Of a stretch of 64,000 nt of DNA, positions 13,257-23,198 are shown one piece after another. The stretch comes from Syngnathus acus (taxonomy: Eukaryota; Chordata; Actinopteri; Syngnathiformes; Syngnathidae), in NCBI RefSeq assembly GCF_901709675.1, contig NC_051102.1, forward strand, positions 10,177,412 to 10,241,411, in the 5' to 3' direction. Position numbers and translations under genes: made by a program. The notes below the pieces were generated by a model, which worked only from the letters and a program-made list of their open reading frames with translations, searched no databases and was not told where the DNA came from. Numbering within the stretch: position 1 is the first letter of the stretch; the number at the start of each line of letters is the position of its first letter.

Positions 13257-13480
13257 GTCACTCCCAGTTGAACTCAACATAACACAAGGAGAAGCACACA
13301 TTGTATATTTAAATCATGCATTTCAGTCAGCTACCAGAATGCTAATGCTAAATATCATCTATGTTGCGGTGCTGTAAGCCAGTAAGCAATGGACTGAACT
13401 CAAACGGTGCAGCAACACATGTAGACAGACAATAAAAACGAACTCCTCCCCTCTCAACAGAAGCGCTACTAGAAAAAGTA

Positions 13481-14504
13481 TTATAAGAGCTGGTCATCAT
13501 TCCAGGGCGCGTCTTTGTCACAGCCCTGCTGCTTGGTGTCCATCATGCGTATGACGTCAATGTTGTTGTTGGCAAAGGTCTCCTTGGCGCTGTCAATGCT
13601 TGTTTGGGGCAGCGTACGCGTGCGGCTCAGGATCCAGGCGAAATCCAGGTGGAAGAGACGCAGGATGTCAGTACAGGAGTACACCAGTGCCGTGTTCACG
13701 TAGTCGGTGGACAGGATCCAGTAGGGAGAAAATGGCAGCACTGATGGATACATGCATCGGTAAGCGACAGTAATATAAAATTTTTCATAGAGGGTAATAA
13801 ATATATGCTCGTGAGTGACATTGTCTGTCTACATATGTTGCTCCACCATTTGTGTTCAAGTATCAATTGCTTAAAAGGGTTCTGAAACATTTCTTTGGGA
13901 AAAGACCATTTACGAGTGTTTTCACGTGACAATTTGAGAGTGTTTGTATATTTAATAAAGGGATTGATAAGATTTCACTCAACTCACCGTAAGAGAAGCT
14001 TATTCCAAGCTTGGCAGGATTTTTCTGATCCTCAATGACACCGGTTCCTTCGATTTTTCTGAGCTCTCCTTTCCTGTTGATCAATACGATTCTTGTTATA
14101 ATCCCGGAAATGTCATCGTAATCACCATCTTGTCACTCACAGTATTTCCGAGCTGACCACTCGAATGGATTTGTCCCCTCTGAACGTAAAATTGGTCTCG
14201 ATGCAGCGTCCCTTCTCAAACTGCGTCGGCAGTCTGGCGATTTCGTACCACCTCCCCATGAACTGTGACAGGCACAATGATTGTTGTTCATTGTTGATTA
14301 ATCACACCACTTTCATAACCTGAACATGACCTTGACCCCTGGTGGTTTCCTTTCCTTTCCAAAAAGGGCTGCCGCATAAATTAGAATTACCTGTTTGAGG
14401 TTGAAGGCGGCTTGAACATCGGGTTCAGGGCATGGACCCCAGTGAGGCACCTGACCTCTGACGAGAGGTACGATGAATGCCACCAGTGCCAAAAACAGCT
14501 TCAT
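13481..14504 (-). CDS. apod: Apolipoprotein D-like lipocalin, complete, 4 coding exons
   Basis: Coding exons in translation order are 14504-14391, 14262-14141, 14073-13988 and 13740-13481, joining in frame to 193 aa (human APOD is 189). The first 17 residues (MKLFLALVAFIVPLVRG) are a signal peptide. The mature part starts QVPHWGPCPEPDVQ. The lipocalin G-x-W motif is MGRWYEIARLPTQFEKGRC. Downstream come a TNFTFRG strand, IEGTGV, AKLGISFSY, the PYWILSTDY block and the conserved ALVYSC and FAWILSR segments. ApoD-type lipocalins are secreted carriers of small hydrophobic ligands such as progesterone and arachidonic acid. All introns are GT-AG. The ATG follows a 21-base untranslated part of the same exon (acceptor after 14525). 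Teleosts have several apod copies, so this may be any member of that set. Confidence 0.9.
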
Positions 14505-14918
14505 GATGAGCTTCACCTTCGACACCTGACAAAGATGAAAAATGCTATGTTGTAATCCCACATATGCTGCTTTATTTTGTAATTGAAATCAGGTGTCTTG
14601 CGGCACTCTATAGAATTGCGTCGTCACGCCGCGTCAAAGCTATTCCCATTATGTGTTAGCATTAAGCTAGCAGACAGCAAAGTTGTTTTGAATAGACAAT
14701 TCTCTTTATTTTATGTTTAGTTTGACCGTAAACTTTCACTTGGAGAGGAATTAAAGCTTGAATCCCCATTTTTGCTATTCTGTAAACAAAATGGATGACA
14801 GGACATCGAATTCAGACATAACACATCAATATCATTTAAAAATACCTGTAGGCTAGTTTGCGTGATTAAATCTGCTTATGGCAAAACTCGTTTAAAAATT
14901 ATGAGAGTAAGTTCTTAC

Positions 14919-15015
14919 CTCCGAGGTGGTCAGGCAGAAGTGTTACAGCGAGTGAGAGTTGCTTCACAGTGCGTCATCAATTGTGCCTTTGTGCTGGAGC
15001 CTTCACTTTATTTCA
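14919..15015 (-). promoter_or_regulatory. ApoD-like leader exon and probable core promoter
   Basis: A non-coding leader exon ends at a strong donor (CTCGGAG then gtaagaac) at 14919. An AT-rich GAAATAAAG lies at 15006-15015 on the minus strand and could act as a TATA-like element, placing the start near 14980. The leader-to-coding intron is about 390 bases. Confidence 0.45.
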
Positions 15016-18000
15016 GACTTGAAGTCAACTATTAGCAGCAAATTGGAATCATGAGGGACGTAGCGGCACATGTTATAAAACTATCTTGATTGGGTCTTTG
15101 CTGTGCTACATACAAACATTTCTTTGAATTCTGAAGGGGGTTTTTGCTACAGCTTTATATGTAGAAAAAAATGTAGAGCATGGAGAGAATCTCAAAGACA
15201 ATACATTTTTGATGGGTCCATGAAATGGTGACTATGTCCTTAAAATGGCCGCTTCAAAGCACAATGGCAGACTTCCTGTGTTTTTCCAAGTTTTTTTTGT
15301 GGTAATATATAGCATTTCTATGACAAAACTGATACGCTAATAGTTCTCAGCCTATTGGTGCCGTTTCCCGCGGTATTTTGATGACAACAGCATGTTCCCA
15401 AATGTGCCGCCACTCAGATTGAAGGCTTATTTTTGGGATTATTCAACCTAAACAATCAGCTCACAGTCAACAAGAGGTCAACAAGATTTAACCAAGACGT
15501 AATGCTTCCACTTTAGCGGGATTAGGCGGCAGTGTGAAACGTCCGGATGGCAGATTGTAGCTGTAATTAGAAGAGGACCAAGCAGAAAGAGTGTCTTGTT
15601 TGTCAATTTATAGCCATGGAGGTTAAACCCGCTGTGATCCTTTTGCCTCACTGTGACTCTATAATGCCGCCTGCAAACAAGATGGACAGAAATCCCTCAT
15701 AAAAAGCTTACACAGATTCCTAAATGACCAGTTTAGATGTTTTTTAAGTCCTAATGCTTAATTCCAAAGTCCTTTATTAGGCCTTTTGGAGCGCAAAATG
15801 TTGCTAGTATCGCTCGTGGTAGGCTATCATTTATTGACCAATTGTGATGTCATGCCTGTTTACAATTTAAAAGGGGCGACACTGGGTTCTGTTTGAAAAG
15901 TACAGGCATTAAAAAAAAAAATTACAAGGACTCTACCATTATTCCTTTGGTGCGCTAATTAAGTGGAAAGTCTTCATCTCTACAGAGCAGGCTGATCAGT
16001 TATTGAGGGCTGGTGAGTTTATTAGCATACTTTCATTCATTATTCTTATTATTGTGAAAAGCTGATGTTCTAAAGAAAAAACAAGTGCAGATCAGTGCAG
16101 AAAAACATCGAGACAAATTCATCTCTGATCGAAACGTTCCCTAAAATGTTTTTTTAAATTTGTTGCCGATTGACGGAGTTAGCCTCTTTCACACAGAGTG
16201 CCAATAAAGGCGAGCAAATTATTGAAGGCTGGTGAGGCTCTTGCATTCATTTCTTTCGTTCTTTGCTAACTTCTACATGAAAGGCACAGAAAAAATAAAT
16301 GCAGGCTCTTGGCATGAAAGCATCGTTATGATTTCATTTATCCACTTTCAGCCCAATATATTATTCAAGTTTATTGAGGTTATTTGAATGCCTTTATTTG
16401 TTCCGCTTCACTGGGTTTCTGTGTGAAAGGCATGGCTAAATGAATGTTGTTGCACCAATGTCCAGGAGGCTATATAACTACGTATATATGGCTACATGAC
16501 TTCATCTATCTATCCACTGCAATGCAACCTATTTCTGAAGGCTATCGGGGCTAGCCACCCGCCTTCAGCCGTCCCGCTTCGCTGTGCTCTGTATGAAAGG
16601 TCAATAAATGTGGACTCTACCGTTAAGTCTTAATTTTGCGGAAACGTTGGTGGCCATGGACAGTGGTCCCGTTTAGAAAACACGCCTCAAAGGCAGTAGC
16701 GGCTGGTGGGCACAAACTGTCATCTTAGGAGGTCTGAGGAGATGATCTGGCCAATTTAGAGGGAATTCTAATAAAGAACCACCAAGCATGTTTGGGCCAA
16801 TATGTCGGCACCCCGTTGATTGCAACACTCTATCAAATAAAAGGCACAAACAAGACTTATGGAAGGATTTTCCAAGCGTTGCGGCATCAGGCTTCTGAGC
16901 GGGAGGTCTTTGCTTATTTTGCCGGTGCAAAAAGGGAGCTAAGCATTTAGGTGTCTTAACTATGGCCTAAAGTGCTAACAAGGGATTAGTGAGGTAAACG
17001 TCCAAAGAGGTTTAGCGCTTAAGGAGCAGTGCTGCTTCAGTAATTACACATGAGTTTTTTGCAAGGTGCACCCGGGCAGTTGGACGGGGGAGATCGCAGT
17101 GATGTCAGGGCGAGGGAGGGCTTACCGCCGCGGATAAGGCACGCTAATGGAGATGAAACCAATCGGTATTTAGAAGGTCTTTTTTAGTTAAGGCAGTTAG
17201 GCAGCTGGCTGGTGTGGCGGGAAGCTGAGAAAGCGTTGAGGGACGGAACGGGACGCTTCCAATCGGATGTTCAAAGCTGTTTTTTTGTCTTATTTTCTTA
17301 TCGGTTCTGAACTGACACAAAGATTCGCTCGCTGGATTTTCAAGGTGAGTCCTTCCGGAAAGACCGTGCTGAAATGGAAGCACTTGACATGATGCTGTAC
17401 ATTGTTAGTTTAAACAGCATCGGCGTCCATTTCATCAATTGACAAGTGTCAGATTTGGTAACTTCATCTTGATTTGTTGATGCAGGATAATCAGGTGACT
17501 ACTCTCAACCAATCAGCAAATGGAAAAAAAAAAAAAGATTTTTATCGAGCAAAAAATGACTTAAACTAGACCTGTTTTATATTGTATGGTTTAAAATGTA
17601 TTGAGTAGTTTTGGAGGGAAAGGAACAATATTCGGTAACTTAGAACATTTAAATAAAAACAATCTATATTTTTTTGGTATGTCTTGTAGAAACCATATGT
17701 GGTACCTTGAATTGAGTAAAACTGGAAACACTTAGGAGCCACAGAATCAAGCAACTTCTCCAAAGTAATTTTGATTAAAAAAAGGAAAGTAAAGGGGTGT
17801 TTATCTTTCCTTCAATTCGAATGAATGTTCTGCAGAAGAGTATCGTATGATTGATGGGTTTGCAAGAGGATTTACCCTGCAACCCTTTTTAGGCCTTGAC
17901 CCTGCTTTAATTGTTCAATCACCGCTTGCCACTGACAAGCTGCGTATAATGGAATTGTCCATGTGTAACTGAGAGTCTCTGAAGCTTTACTGCGTGTGCG

Positions 18001-18040
18001 TGTGGGCGTGCATGTATATTTGTGTGTATGCGTGTGTATG
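15016..18040. other. Intergenic region with diverged repeats
   Basis: No gene is recognised. A segment at about 15180-15310 belongs to the dispersed repeat family also seen at 46.2 kb. From 15.88 to 16.64 kb a TCTGTNTGAAAGGCA-like motif recurs (near 15888, 16272, 16420 and 16588) with AATAAA-rich and GAGGCTGGTGAGG-like flanks, suggesting a very old interspersed or tandem repeat. Confidence 0.5.
15180..15310 (+). repeat. Copy of a dispersed repeat (AAAATGGC-GACTTCCTG family)
   Basis: AAAATGGCCGCTTCAAAG followed by CAATGGCAGACTTCCTG closely parallels 46529-46565 (AAAATGGACACTTCAAAC, then AAAATGGCTGACTTCCT). No open reading frame is present. Confidence 0.6.
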
Positions 18041-18052
18041 TGTTTGTCAGGA

Positions 18053-19457
18053 GGATTAAGAAAAGGCGAGACAATGTCTGATATGACCTCCTCTATAGGC
18101 TGCAGATAAGTCGTCAGCAATTTTTCCCTTTAATTCATTCTTGTAATGGGATTACGTGGGCAACAGTAAGTCCCAAGGAGTCCAATCCCCTGCGCATTAG
18201 GCAGCCAGCCGCCTGTCACACAAATACTGCCAGCGCTCGCTCACCTTTCGTTAAGGCTATTCTCTTTTGAAAATAATAATATTACTTAGGAGGTTGGAGA
18301 ATTGTTCTCGAATTGTTCTGAACTATTGTTTACACACCAGTATTGAGAATAAATCGACAATGAGGTGAGGTGAGGTTATTTGCCCCCCCCTCCACATAAT
18401 TAAAAAGCAATACAAAGAAAGAATTGTTTAATAATAATGTAAAAAATGTGGGTTATTAATACAGTATCAATCATTTTGTTTGTATTTACATTTTTTTTAA
18501 TGAATTGTAAATATTTTAATAAATAATCATTAATGAAGCAAAAATAAATTGATGAATGACAGGATTAACTGATCCCTTTTTCTCCTATTTTGAGTGTATT
18601 CATATTCATGAGTGAATTATTACCATTCCAACAAGACTGTTTTGTTAAACAACCATAAATAATCTCTAAACTTCCCCTGAACCCGAATTAAAAACGCCTC
18701 TCATTTTTGTTTGCTGCGATCGCCTCAGGGTTCATGAAACATTTTTTTTTCATATTGATTTTGTTGCCACAAATGTGGCAGGATTAACACAATTTGATTG
18801 TTTAAATGTTGAGATAATCCCATAATCCTTAAACAAGCGAGATGCGTTTCCTTACAGCGGCCCACGAGCAAAGAGTTGACTGCACACAAAACTACATTTC
18901 TGAGCGTATGGCATATGTCTTGGACGGCGAAAAAAGGAACGCAGGTGTGTCATGCTGGCCGCATAGCACCACATCAACCGACTGTGCCCCCCCCCCCCCA
19001 TATTTATCCCTGAGGTGTTTCTAGGACATCCTGGGTGCTAATTGGGGCTAATAGGCTTTGCACTCAGGGTGTCTTGTCCAGGATGCTTACAGACAAGGTT
19101 TGCTGGGGGTAAAACTCTAAACGTGAGGATTACCTCCGACACATCCTGTTAAAGTGCTGTATAGCCACGATTTAGCTAATAGGATCCAGGGGGAAGTGTG
19201 GGGGAGTCGAGTGGGGACGGCGGGGAGGAAGGTGGGAGATGGGATAGGAGGGGGGGGGTCAGCAGATGTAGCTGGCAGACTGTTGCTTGACTAGCGGGGG
19301 GATTACAAACCTCGGATAAGATGCTTTGAGAGGGAACACTTGAGAGGTAGTCATCATGCGCAAGGTTAGTGGCAGGGGACAGCATTTGCACAAACAGTAA
19401 ATAGACATGATGCAAGTTTGTAAAGGTAAACATTCAGTCAAATGCGGAGGTGGATTA
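18053..19457. promoter_or_regulatory. Cluster of CRX/OTX-type motifs upstream of samd7
   Basis: The hexamer GGATTA or its complement TAATCC occurs at 18053, 18149, 18562, 18781, 18815, 18823, 19127, 19300 and 19452. That is nine sites in about 1.4 kb, against less than one expected at random. K50 homeodomain factors CRX and OTX2 bind this core. Mouse Samd7 is known as a CRX-regulated photoreceptor gene, so the cluster is a plausible retinal promoter/enhancer. The function is inferred. Confidence 0.5.
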
Positions 19458-19718
19458 CTGCTGGTTTTAACAGTATTTAATAGTGACATGCCAATACTAA
19501 TGACTTGGCGTAGGTGGTTGTTTGTTTTTTTTTTTAGATAGTATTTAAGCATTTTATGAACTGCTGCCTCTTGGTGGTGCATATGAAGAATAGCAATGTT
19601 TACTCTTCGAGACAGCCATTTTTCTTTTCATCAATAGAAAATTGATGAAATTACATTATACTGTAATTCTAGCTAATTTTGAAGCCTCCTTTTTTCATTG
19701 GTTTTCTGTTTTGTGCAG

Positions 19719-22315
19719 CATCCTCGTGGTGGCCCGAGGAGCGTACTATGACCCCTCGCGAGCAGCTGAGGAAGATGACGGCGCTGGGAGAGCAGGGAGC
19801 TATGGATGAGAAGCACTGGTACCGGCTGGTCAACGGCATGTCGGCAAACGGTAAGAAAGGAAGGAAGGACGACTATGCGATTTTCTTAATGGTATTCCGG
19901 TAACCAAGTGTGTGTGTGTGTGTGTGTGGCAGAGTTAAGGCAGAGGCAGGAGATGATGCTGAGGAACCAAATGGCCATGGCGCCACAGATCCTCACTCAG
20001 GGTCAGCAGAGGTTACAGGGTGTCCCGACACCATTTGAACCTCGTTTTATGGAAAGGTTCGGGAGGCTCCAACTAAAGTTTTGGTGATCTTATCTAAGTA
20101 CAACATCAAAAATTAACCTACCTCCTCTCTCAGGGAATTAGTACCGCCAGTCGAGATGGTACCACCGGATGGAAGACAGATGCACATGGGATCTCACCTG
20201 GGCCCCCCGCTGGCGCCACCTGCTGGCGTCCTACCGGGGCGAACCTTTCCAGGACCAGGTGAGAACACACACACACACAGAGTTTCCAGTCAGTTTGTTT
20301 CTCATCCCTAAGGTTAAGAGTGTAATGTGTGTCTTGGTTTCAGCTGGCTATGGCTTCCTGCCCTCGGAGCCCATGGAAACAGCTGCCCGACGACAGGAGC
20401 TCATTCACAAGCAGAACATGGCCAGGTGAGTGCATGGTCAACATCAAACGAAAGATTCAACCAAGTACAATGAAACGGAGATGCGCCGCATGGTAGATGG
20501 TTGTGGATCCTCATCTTCCGTTTAGGCCTTTCTGACTACATCATGAACATATACTCCAACAATGAATGTCTTGTGAACTGGTTGGCAAACTCCAAGTACC
20601 CTCTAGTAGTCTAACATGGAACTTTTTGGAATGTGGGAGGAAGCCAGAGGACGTAGAGTGTCTTTTCATCTTGTGTTCAGAATGGAGATGAACGCCATTT
20701 TGCATCAGAAAGAGCTGGAGAACGCCCACCAAAAGGGTCTGATGGGCATAGAAAACCCCATGTCGTACCCCTCCAACCCCATGGCCTTCAGAAACCGCCA
20801 GCGCATGCCCGATGGCCACGACGTCTTTGTCCACCGGCCCACGCTGGACGACCTCCACTCAAACGGCATCCTTATGACAGCCAGCCCCTATCCCCCGATG
20901 GGCACGCTGCACAGAGAGCGGGGCCGCCGGGTGGGCAGGCGGCCCACCGCGCACAAGAGCGTCGACCACCCCGGCGGTCACGTCAAAGGCCCGGCTGAAG
21001 ACAAAAGCGTGGAGCGGAGTCCCGGGGGTGCATCTGGCGGGGAGGAGAAGGAAGTGGACCTGAAGGGGGAAGTGGGAGAGGAGTGTTCTGTCAGCAAGGC
21101 GCACCACCCAGCCAAAGTGGACTCTGAAGCGGCTGCAGGAGGCAGGAAGATCTACAAGGAGGGCGAGGTGGGCCTGCGTAAGGGCGGCGCTCCGGACCAG
21201 CGCGTGGATGCCAGCAACAATGGAGCCAATGACAAGGACGCGCCCAGCCAGTGTGCCGCCTTCCAAGACAAGTTCATGTATCCACCCCAAGGGGGGATGC
21301 CTTACATGTTCCCTGTTGCCGGGAATGGCTTCCTACCTGCCGGTGCGTTTGAAAACAAACATCGCTCAAATGATTAGTGATGATAGGATGATGAAAACAA
21401 TTGGCTCCTCAGGTCCGCCCAATGTCTTCCTAAACGGTGATGAGGTATCTGAAGACATTCGGAAGTGGAGCGTCAATGACGTTTACAACTTTATCACCAC
21501 CATTCCTACATGTTCAGAGTACGCTCAGGTGGGTGTCTCCATTTGCGTTCTCTTTTCCATTCAATGCTGTCACGCTCACAAAAGAAAACCATTTGACCGT
21601 GCAGATGTTTAAAGACCACATGATTGATGGTGAGACACTGCCCCTGCTGTCAGAGGAGCATTTGCTGGACACACTTGGACTTAAACTGGGGCCTGCTCTA
21701 AAGATCCGCTCTCAGGTAATGTCATCAAATGGAAGAAACTATCATGTAATATAATGCAGTGTTGTGTAATCTAATGATACTGTCAAAAAAACTCAAATGA
21801 GAATAATTGACTAAAATGAAAGGAAATCAATCAAATTAACTTTCAATTCGACAAAATAATAAATGTCATGAAATAAAAAATGTAACTAAATGAAATGGAA
21901 GAAAATGAAAAATAGATTGAAAATTAAACAAATAAAATAAAGCTAAACCAGTCGATTAAAAAAAATCACAATATACAAAGTGGATTGCATAAAATCTGAA
22001 TGAATACATCTAGAATAAGTCAAGTCTAATCTATTTGGTGTTCTCTCACCTCAACAGGTGTCGAGGCGCACGGGCAGCATGCTGTACATGATGAACCTTC
22101 CGCTCCCCGCTGGCCCCTTGCAAGGCGCCCCAGACAACAAGCCTGGCGACCATTCATCAGAGATGGGTTCACCTGGGAACTGTAACAGCGAAGAGATGAT
22201 TGTCATGGCGGCGAGCCCCCGGGAAGCCATCGACGTCCTGAAACCCGCCGAGCACCTCTGCGAGCCGGACAACACTTCCCCTCGAGCTAAAGAGTTAACC
22301 GCAGAGCCCATTTGA
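19719..22315 (+). CDS. samd7: SAMD7, sterile alpha motif protein of photoreceptors, complete, 8 coding exons
   Basis: The first coding exon is 19719-19850, with the ATG at 19748. The others are 19933-20056, 20134-20258, 20344-20425, 20681-21342, 21413-21528, 21605-21715 and 22058-22315. They join in frame to 526 aa. Residues 118-165 (GYGFLPSEP, ARRQELIHKQNMARMEM) match the conserved SAMD7/SAMD11 N-terminal block. The large fifth exon encodes a poorly conserved, charged, probably disordered linker. The SAM domain spans about residues 378-447 (DIRKWSVNDVYNFI, FKDHMIDGETLPLL, LGLKLGPALKIRSQ). SAMD7 works in rod nuclei with polycomb repressive complex 1 to silence non-rod genes. The start follows the fish-type N-terminus MTPREQLRKMTALGEQGA. 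A 5' untranslated exon probably lies upstream but was not located. The second intron is only 82 bases and its acceptor is preceded by a TG repeat. Confidence 0.92.
19909..19928 (+). repeat. (GT)n repeat abutting the samd7 exon 2 acceptor
   Basis: About ten GT units run directly into GGCAG at the 3' splice site (exon from 19933) and replace the usual pyrimidine tract. Confidence 0.9.
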
Positions 22316-22419
22316 ACTCTCTGGTTAGCCAAAACAGCAGCACAAGTTCATTGATGTATTTATTTATGTAGCGTCATTGGAATTTGATACACCCTTTTGA
22401 ACTGTTTAAACGGATTGTA

Positions 22420-22425
22420 AATAAA
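22420..22425 (+). terminator. Poly(A) signal of samd7
   Basis: AATAAA about 105 bases after the stop codon, followed by a GT/T-rich stretch (GGTTTGTTTT). This gives a short 3' UTR. Confidence 0.75.
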
Positions 22426-22516
22426 GGTTTGTTTTACATTGCATTACTCACTTATTAAAGTGGTAATAGATATTTATTGTAATTATAGATCAACGCCATG
22501 TCGGAAAATCACAATA

Positions 22517-22680
22517 CAGTGGTGCCTTGATACAGCACGAGTTCTTTCCATTACCACACTCTTAACTCCGATTGCACATATCTCAAATCATCTTCCCCAA
22601 ATAAATTGAATGCGAATGCCATTAATACACGCCCCCCCCCCCCCCCAAAATAAAGGTTGTGTTATGTGGGGTTTTCTTTT
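22517..22680 (+). mobile_element. Mariner-like terminal fragment between samd7 and sec62
   Basis: After a TA, the sequence starts CAGTGGTGCCTTGATACA and continues into a CATTAATAC-like segment typical of this non-autonomous mariner family. It shares the CAGTGGTNCCTTGA terminus with 7866-8171. The opposite end was not found, so the copy is probably truncated. A C homopolymer near 22631-22646 interrupts it. Confidence 0.5.
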
Positions 22681-23028
22681 TAACAAGAACGATAGAACTG
22701 TATAATGTTGTACGTAACAAAAACATACGTAATTGACATCATTGAATATAGAATTAAAAAGAAGTGAACAGATTTTGTTTGATTAAACCATTGTGTTGAT
22801 GCCTACCTTGGCCACCTGGGGACAGTATAAGACTGACCGAGAGCTATATTGGACACATAAACTCGATGCTGTATTTTGAATTTGGTTGTAAAAATCCCTT
22901 TTCGATGTATTTATATTACCATTCATTTGATTCAAGTCTAACATTTCAAACGTAATATGTAATTTTGGCACACGCAAAACACACCACTAGTACTCACAAT
23001 GCACGATCCTTAGCGTTCGCGTTCGTAG

Positions 23029-23198
23029 TCTCGCGATACTTGAGGCGCGATCTGGGTCGACAGAAGCTGAGCTGTGTAAGATCATGGCGGAGCGCAGGAG
23101 ACATAAGAAACGTATCCAGGTGTGATTTTTCTTCGCCATTCTACGGTTGTTGAACCTCTGCCGGTGGCTCAACTGCCGCATCTCTTCCACTCGCGAGA
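23029..23198. promoter_or_regulatory. sec62 promoter region with two TCTCGCGA elements
   Basis: TCTCGCGA lies at 23029-23036, about 48 bases before the sec62 ATG. Its reverse complement TCGCGAGA lies at 23191-23198 in the start of intron 1. The CGCG element (TCTCGCGAGA) marks CpG-rich housekeeping promoters and is bound by BANP. The region is locally CpG-rich and no TATA box is seen. Confidence 0.55.

Noticed and set aside
20859-21290. 143-aa minus-strand ORF opposite the large samd7 exon
   Set aside because: Antisense shadow. The plus strand joins in frame with seven other samd7 exons.
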